NCBI GenBank assembly: GCA_003490025.1
Contig: DNJC01000139.1
Coordinates: 1 to 29,602, forward strand
Direction: 5' to 3'
Source: Geobacter sp.
GTDB lineage: Bacteria; Desulfobacterota; Desulfuromonadia; Geobacterales; Geobacteraceae
DNA: 29,602 nt
Shown here: one piece after another, positions 22,618-29,602 of the stretch
Layout of the letters: each line of letters opens with the position of its first letter
Numbering within the stretch: position 1 is the first letter of the stretch
The notes under the pieces: generated by a model
Database searches by the model: none
The model's input: only the letters and a program-made list of their open reading frames with translations
What the model was told of the DNA's origin: nothing
Translations under genes and position numbers: made by a program

Positions 22618-23757
22618 TCAGGCGGTTTGGCTGGCTTTGTTGGGGAGGCTGATGAGGACGCGGGTGCCGGCGTTTTCCTCGCTCTCGATGCTGATGCTGC
22701 CGCCGTGCATGCGGACGAACTCGCGCGCGTAGAACAGCCCGAGGCCGAAGCCCCTGATCTGACCGGTTTTCTCGGCGTCGACCTGGTAGAACTTCTCGAA
22801 CAGCTTGGGGAGCTGCTCCATCGGGATGCCGATGCCGTTGTCCTCCACGGTGATCAGGCAGTCGTCCTCCCGGTTCCTGAGGGTCACGCAGACGAGCCCG
22901 GTATCCCTGGAGAACTTGATGGCGTTGCCGATGATCTGCTGCAGGGCGAAGCCGATCTTCTCCCGGTCCAGCAGGAGTTCCGGCACCGGCTCGAGGTCCG
23001 TGTGCGAGGCGAGTCCCGGCTTGTCCCGCCACTCCTTCGACTCCTTGAGCAGCTTGGGGATCATGAGGTCGAGGCTGCACGGCTCCAGGTTCAGGCCGGC
23101 GCTGCTGTCCATGACGGCCGAGAAGGTGAGGAGGTCGGTCACCAGGTTCCCGAGGTAGCACGCCTCGTTATAGACGAGCCCGATGTGGTCCTTGGCGCCT
23201 TCGTCGCTCGGATCTATGATCCCTGCGGCGAGGTTCTGCAGGAAGAGCGAGATCGAGGTGATCGGGGTGCGGAATTTGTGGGAGACCAGCGAGAGGAAGA
23301 CGGTCTTGGCCCGGTCCAGGTTCCTCAGGTTGGCGATCTCCTCCTTGAGGGCCTTCTTGACCAGGGCCTTGTCGATGGCACTTTTCAACTGCAGCAGGTT
23401 GAGAGGCTTCGTTATGAAGTCGTCGGCGTCGGCCTTCAGCGCCTTCAGGATCAGCTCCTTGTCGGCGAAGCCGGTCATGATGATGACCACCACGGTCGGC
23501 TCGCGTTCCTTGAGCTTTTTCAGCAGCTCGATGCCGTCACGCCTCGGCATCATCACGTCGGTCAGGATGACGTCGATGCCGCCGTGCAGGAAGATCTCGT
23601 ACGCCTCGACCCCGTCCCCGGCCTCGACCACGTTGTAGTCGTGCAGCACCCTCTTGCACAGGTCGCGGATCACCGCTTCATCGTCGACGATGAGGATGGT
23701 TTTCTTGTCCCTGTCCTGCAGGAGTTCCTGATCTGACCTCTGGGTGATGTCCAGCAT
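22618..23757 (-). CDS. Cytosolic receiver-histidine kinase hybrid
   Basis: A 379-residue two-component protein. The N-terminal receiver domain (about 18-132) has the acidic pocket D25-D26, phosphoacceptor D67 in LTDVMMP and K117. A HisKA domain follows, with H160 in SLVSHKFRTPI. The HATPase domain has QQIIGNAIKFS (N box), DNGIGIP (G1), FEKFYQVD (F) and GFGLGLFYAREF (G2). There is no membrane segment or PAS domain, so input probably comes by phosphotransfer to D67. The residue after the phospho-histidine is lysine, where HisKA kinases normally have Glu or Asp. The ATG has GGAAGG about 7 nt upstream and lies 71 nt past alaS. No partner regulator is adjacent. Confidence 0.95.
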   Translation of the reverse strand: MLDITQRSDQELLQDRDKKTILIVDDEAVIRDLCKRVLHDYNVVEAGDGVEAYEIFLHGGIDVILTDVMMPRRDGIELLKKLKEREPTVVVIIMTGFADKELILKALKADADDFITKPLNLLQLKSAIDKALVKKALKEEIANLRNLDRAKTVFLSLVSHKFRTPITSISLFLQNLAAGIIDPSDEGAKDHIGLVYNEACYLGNLVTDLLTFSAVMDSSAGLNLEPCSLDLMIPKLLKESKEWRDKPGLASHTDLEPVPELLLDREKIGFALQQIIGNAIKFSRDTGLVCVTLRNREDDCLITVEDNGIGIPMEQLPKLFEKFYQVDAEKTGQIRGFGLGLFYAREFVRMHGGSISIESEENAGTRVLISLPNKASQTA

Positions 23758-23794
23758 GCTTAGCCTTCCCGGTTGGCGCCAGTTTGCAGCATCG

Positions 23795-23814
23795 CCCGCG
23801 CCTGCATGCGCGGG
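23795..23814. other. GC hairpin between alaS and the kinase gene
   Basis: CCCGCGC pairs with GCGCGGG around CTGCAT. In the transcribed (minus) direction no U-run follows. On the plus strand TTTTTT comes about 11 nt later, too far for a standard terminator. It may partly uncouple the two genes. Confidence 0.4.
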
Positions 23815-23828
23815 GAGCCAAGGGTTTT

Positions 23829-26456
<2,628 letters not shown>

Positions 26457-26476
26457 AAAAAAACCTCAAAAAATGG

Positions 26477-26505
26477 AATATATGAAAATGTTTTCGAACT
26501 GGTAA
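26477..26505 (-). promoter_or_regulatory. Candidate sigma-70 promoter for alaS
   Basis: On the minus strand TTACCA (26500-26505) and TATATT (26477-26482) are 17 nt apart, about 20-25 nt before the alaS ATG. This is an AT-rich patch directly downstream of repeat copy E. Confidence 0.45.
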
Positions 26506-26548
26506 AACACTCGCCCTGCTATGGCTGGGTCCGGCTGGTCCCAGCTCT

Positions 26549-26653
26549 CCCTCGCCCTTTGGGAGAGGGCCGGGGTGAGGGTCTTCTGCTGCTCGGATCG
26601 GTAGCAACTTGGCGGCGCCCTCACCCCCAGCCCCTCTCCCGGAGGGCGAGGGG
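26549..26653. repeat. Head-to-head GC-rich palindromic pair between recX and alaS (copy E)
   Basis: The left half at 26549-26581 (loop TTT) and an inverted right half at 26618-26653 (loop TCC) share the CCCTCG-CCC-loop-GGG-AGAGGG hairpin and GGGTGAGGG. The right half is nearly identical to the right half of copy D, including CCCTCACCCCCAGCCCC. It separates recX from the alaS promoter. Confidence 0.85.
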
Positions 26654-26675
26654 AGAGTCGTCGAGGGAGATCGCT

Positions 26676-27140
26676 TCAGTCGTAGCCGTGCCCCTTGAAC
26701 TCCCTGAAGATGGCGGAGAGGGGAAATCCCTTTCGCTGCAGGTAGCCGACCACCTTCCGTTTTTCCTTGTCCGTCGCCGTCTCCGCGTCGAACCCGGCGT
26801 AGCGCCGCGCCACCAACTCGCGCAGTAACTCCGCCTCGCTGTACTCCTGCGCCAGCTCCCCCAGCACCTGGGCGACGATGTCGGCGGCGACGCCGCGGCG
26901 GGTCAGTTCCATCTTCAGCCTGGAGCCGTACCCCCTCCCGTTTCTGACGGAGGATGAAGCGAAGCTGCGCGCGAAGCGGAGGTCGTCGAGATAGCTAAGC
27001 TCGTTCAGCCTCGCCACGGTCTGGTCGATCTCCTCCCCGGCGTACCCCTTCTCCTTCAACTTCCTCCGGAGTTCGGCCTCGGAATGGTCCCGCAGCGACA
27101 GCACCTTGAGGCTGCAGTCGAAGGAGGTGCTTTTTTTCAC
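26676..27140 (-). CDS. recX: RecX-family regulator of RecA
   Basis: A 154-residue, mostly helical protein of the RecX family, which binds RecA filaments and limits RecA activity. The three-helix repeats are recognisable: LSLRDHSEAELRRKLKEKGY near the N-terminus, then YLDDLRFARSFASS and GRGYGSRLKMEL-RRG, and a third repeat near the C-terminus ending in GHGYD. The start is GTG at 27140, directly next to the pilT TAG stop (0 nt gap), with a weak GAGAAG inside pilT. It should be translated in step with pilT. A few different residues near the N-terminus would be lost if an internal start were used, but no better start is seen. Confidence 0.93.
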   Translation of the reverse strand: MKKSTSFDCSLKVLSLRDHSEAELRRKLKEKGYAGEEIDQTVARLNELSYLDDLRFARSFASSSVRNGRGYGSRLKMELTRRGVAADIVAQVLGELAQEYSEAELLRELVARRYAGFDAETATDKEKRKVVGYLQRKGFPLSAIFREFKGHGYD

Positions 27141-28289
27141 CTAGTACTTCTCGATGACCAGATCGCCGTCTTCCGCAGGCGGCGCTTCGTCGAAGTCGTC
27201 CCAGGTCGAGTCGGAGGTTGACGAAATGCCGGAGATCTTGAGGGCGAAGTCGTCGGGGTTGCTCGACTGCCTGAGCGCCTCCTCGTAGCTGATCAGTTTC
27301 TTGGTGAGAAGCGCCATGAGGGACTGGTCGAAGGTCTGCATCCCGTAGCTCGTATGCCCCTGGGCGATGGCGTCGGGGATCTGCTTCGTCTTGTCCTTGT
27401 CGTCGATGCAGTCCTTGATGCGGGCCGTGCCGATCATGATCTCGACGGCCGGGACGCGCCCCTTGCCGTCGACACGCGGCACCAGTCGCTGCGAGACGAC
27501 CCCCTTCAGGATGCCGGCGAGCTGCATGCGCACCTGCCTCTGGTGGAACGGCGGGAAGACCGAGATGATCCTGTTGATGGTCTCTGCCGCGTCCAGGGTG
27601 TGCAGGGTGGAGAGGACCAGGTGGCCGGTCTCCGCCGCGGTGAGCGCCGTCTCGATGGTCTCGTAGTCGCGCATCTCGCCCACCAGGATCACGTCCGGGT
27701 CCTGCCGCAGGGCCGAGGTGAGCGCCTTGCCGAAGGTGAGCGTGTCGAAGCCGACCTCGCGCTGGCTGATCAGGCTCTTCTTGTCCTTGTGCAGGTACTC
27801 GACCGGGTCCTCGATGGTGATGATGTTGCAGGTCCGGTGCTCGTTTATGTAGTCGATCATGGAGGCGAGCGTGGTCGACTTGCCCGAGCCGGTGGTGCCG
27901 GTGACGAGGATCAGGCCGCGCTGCTCCAGGGAGAGTTTCTTCAGGACCGGCGGGAGATTCAGCGTCTCCAGCGTCGGGATGGCGATCGGGATGGCGCGCA
28001 GGACCATGGCGACCGTGCCGCGCTGGGCGAAGGCGTTGACGCGGAAGCGCCCCATCCCCGGGACGCCGTAGGAGAGGTCGACCTCGTAGTTCTCGTCGAA
28101 GATCCGCTTCTGCCTCTCGTTCATGATCGAGAAGGCCATGTTGCGCACCGACTCCGAGGAGAGCCTGTCCGCGTTGGGGATGGCACGCAGGGAGCCGTCG
28201 ATCCTGACGATGGGGGGGAGCCCCGCCTTCAGGTGGATGTCGGACCCCTTGGCTTTCATGGCGATGCCGAGGATCTCGTTAAGTTCCAT
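27141..28289 (-). CDS. pilT: Type IV pilus retraction ATPase PilT
   Basis: A 382-residue hexameric motor ATPase that depolymerises type IV pili, acting at the cytoplasmic face of the inner membrane. Walker A GTTGSGKS is at 131-138, the Asp box IITIEDPVEY at 156-165, Walker B DPDVILVGEMRD at 197-208 with E205, and the His box HLVLSTLH at 223-230. The PilT-type N-terminal PAS-like domain starts with GSDIHLKAGLPP. The C-terminus has an acidic tail of about 25 residues (DDFDEAPPAEDGD). The ATG lies 3 nt after the recA stop without a ribosome site, and recX starts right after its stop. Several pilT paralogues are usual in these bacteria, so which one this is cannot be said. Confidence 0.97.
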   Translation of the reverse strand: MELNEILGIAMKAKGSDIHLKAGLPPIVRIDGSLRAIPNADRLSSESVRNMAFSIMNERQKRIFDENYEVDLSYGVPGMGRFRVNAFAQRGTVAMVLRAIPIAIPTLETLNLPPVLKKLSLEQRGLILVTGTTGSGKSTTLASMIDYINEHRTCNIITIEDPVEYLHKDKKSLISQREVGFDTLTFGKALTSALRQDPDVILVGEMRDYETIETALTAAETGHLVLSTLHTLDAAETINRIISVFPPFHQRQVRMQLAGILKGVVSQRLVPRVDGKGRVPAVEIMIGTARIKDCIDDKDKTKQIPDAIAQGHTSYGMQTFDQSLMALLTKKLISYEEALRQSSNPDDFALKISGISSTSDSTWDDFDEAPPAEDGDLVIEKY

Positions 28290-28292
28290 GGT

Positions 28293-29309
<1,017 letters not shown>

Positions 29310-29352
29310 CGTTTTATATCTCCTGTTGCCTCTTCAGGCACGTTTTTGGGCT

Positions 29353-29363
29353 GGTTTCGAACC
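29353..29363. promoter_or_regulatory. Dyad GGTT-N3-AACC at the recA promoter, candidate operator
   Basis: GGTTTCGAACC lies 5 nt downstream of the candidate -10, over the expected transcription start. Its arms, GGTT and AACC, are perfectly complementary. It does not fit the longer LexA motif described for Geobacter, so the binding protein, if any, is unknown. Confidence 0.35.
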
Positions 29364-29368
29364 TATCA

Positions 29369-29398
29369 CACATAGCACATCCTTGAGCGGGTTTTCAA
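29369..29398 (-). promoter_or_regulatory. Candidate sigma-70 promoter for recA-pilT-recX
   Basis: On the minus strand TTGAAA (29393-29398) and TATGTG (29369-29374) are separated by 18 nt, about 60 nt upstream of the recA ATG. It is the best -35/-10 pair in the gap, and lies between repeat copy F and the gene. Confidence 0.45.
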
Positions 29399-29433
29399 CG
29401 CCTAAAAACCGGTCTATTTCGTACTTTCTCCAG

Positions 29434-29550
29434 CTCTCCCCTCGCCCTTCGGGAGAGGGGAGGGGGTGAGGGTGCTTCTCGCGGCAACAGCGCGCTTCGT
29501 GGCGCCCCCCTCACCCGCCCTTCGGGCACCCTCTCCCGGAGGGCGAGGGG
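29434..29550. repeat. Head-to-head GC-rich palindromic pair upstream of recA (copy F)
   Basis: The left half, 29434-29472, has loop TTC and a short hinge. The inverted right half, 29508-29550, carries the long hinge with hairpin GCCC-TTC-GGGC (29517-29527). That hinge equals the GGCC-GAA-GGCC of copies A and C with one base pair swapped on both sides of the stem. Confidence 0.85.
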
Positions 29551-29559
29551 AGTCGGATT

Positions 29560-29580
29560 GAACGTAGAACGTAGAACGTA
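29560..29580. repeat. Three GAACGTA heptamers
   Basis: Three exact tandem copies of GAACGTA are followed by the degenerate GATGTTG. It is the same heptamer family as in the argB/argD gap, 8 kb away. The rest of the window to 29602 has no recognisable gene. Confidence 0.8.
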
Positions 29581-29602
29581 GATGTTGAGTGCCACGACAT
29601 CG

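Noticed and set aside
29310..29400. Geobacter-type LexA box upstream of recA
   Set aside because: The 16-nt pattern GGTT-N2-C-N4-G-N3-ACC is not matched on either strand; only the shorter GGTT-N3-AACC dyad is present.

Overview
The window is chromosomal DNA of a GC-rich, Gram-negative bacterium. It is most likely a member of the Geobacteraceae (Geobacter / Geomonas / Citrifermentans type, Desulfuromonadota). The argument rests on gene content and order (recA-pilT-recX-alaS-hybrid kinase followed by an arg cluster), GatCAB, an outer-membrane-type lipoprotein, and abundant G+C-rich intergenic palindromes. The genus is an inference from memory of these genomes, not a database result.

Layout, left to right. 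A terminator (27-60) serves the kup potassium transporter (minus strand). Kup is divergent from ileS-lspA (plus strand), which ends in a strong intrinsic terminator near 5.4 kb. From about 5.56 kb to the right end every gene lies on the minus strand. Read 5'->3' in the direction of transcription, the order is recA, pilT, recX, alaS, a receiver-histidine kinase, argB, argD, argF, argG, a Nudix hydrolase, a nitrilase-like protein, argH, an LptM-like lipoprotein, gatC, gatA, gatB, mtnA, glnE and a YbgC-type thioesterase. Several pairs touch or overlap (pilT/recX 0 nt, recA/pilT 3 nt, argH/lipoprotein 3 nt, mtnA/glnE ATGA overlap). Candidate promoters are visible upstream of ileS, kup, argB, alaS and recA.

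Functionally this is a housekeeping region. It covers arginine biosynthesis from N-acetylglutamate to arginine (argB, D, F, G, H), aminoacyl-tRNA supply (ileS, alaS, GatCAB), nitrogen control (glnE), methylthioribose-1-phosphate isomerisation (mtnA), recombination and its regulator (recA, recX), pilus retraction (pilT), lipoprotein processing (lspA) and K+ uptake (kup). The least understood genes are the nitrilase-like protein and its Nudix neighbour inside the arg run, the lipoprotein with an LptM-type anchor, and the kinase with an H-K phosphorylation box.

The most distinctive content is between the genes. Five junctions carry a family of head-to-head G+C-rich hairpins (CCCTCG-CCC-loop-GGG-AGAGGG type, with a conserved G.A mismatch), and a sixth (6029-6120) carries a related variant. 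Two GTAG-type REP hairpins occur beside them. Other junctions carry unrelated 7- or 9-nt tandem repeats or palindromes. Some of these run into stop codons, a C-terminus or a ribosome binding site. No intergenic gap exceeds 300 bases; the largest (219 and 293 bases, before alaS and recA) are mostly these repeats plus promoters. I found no tRNA, rRNA, CRISPR array, prophage or insertion sequence.
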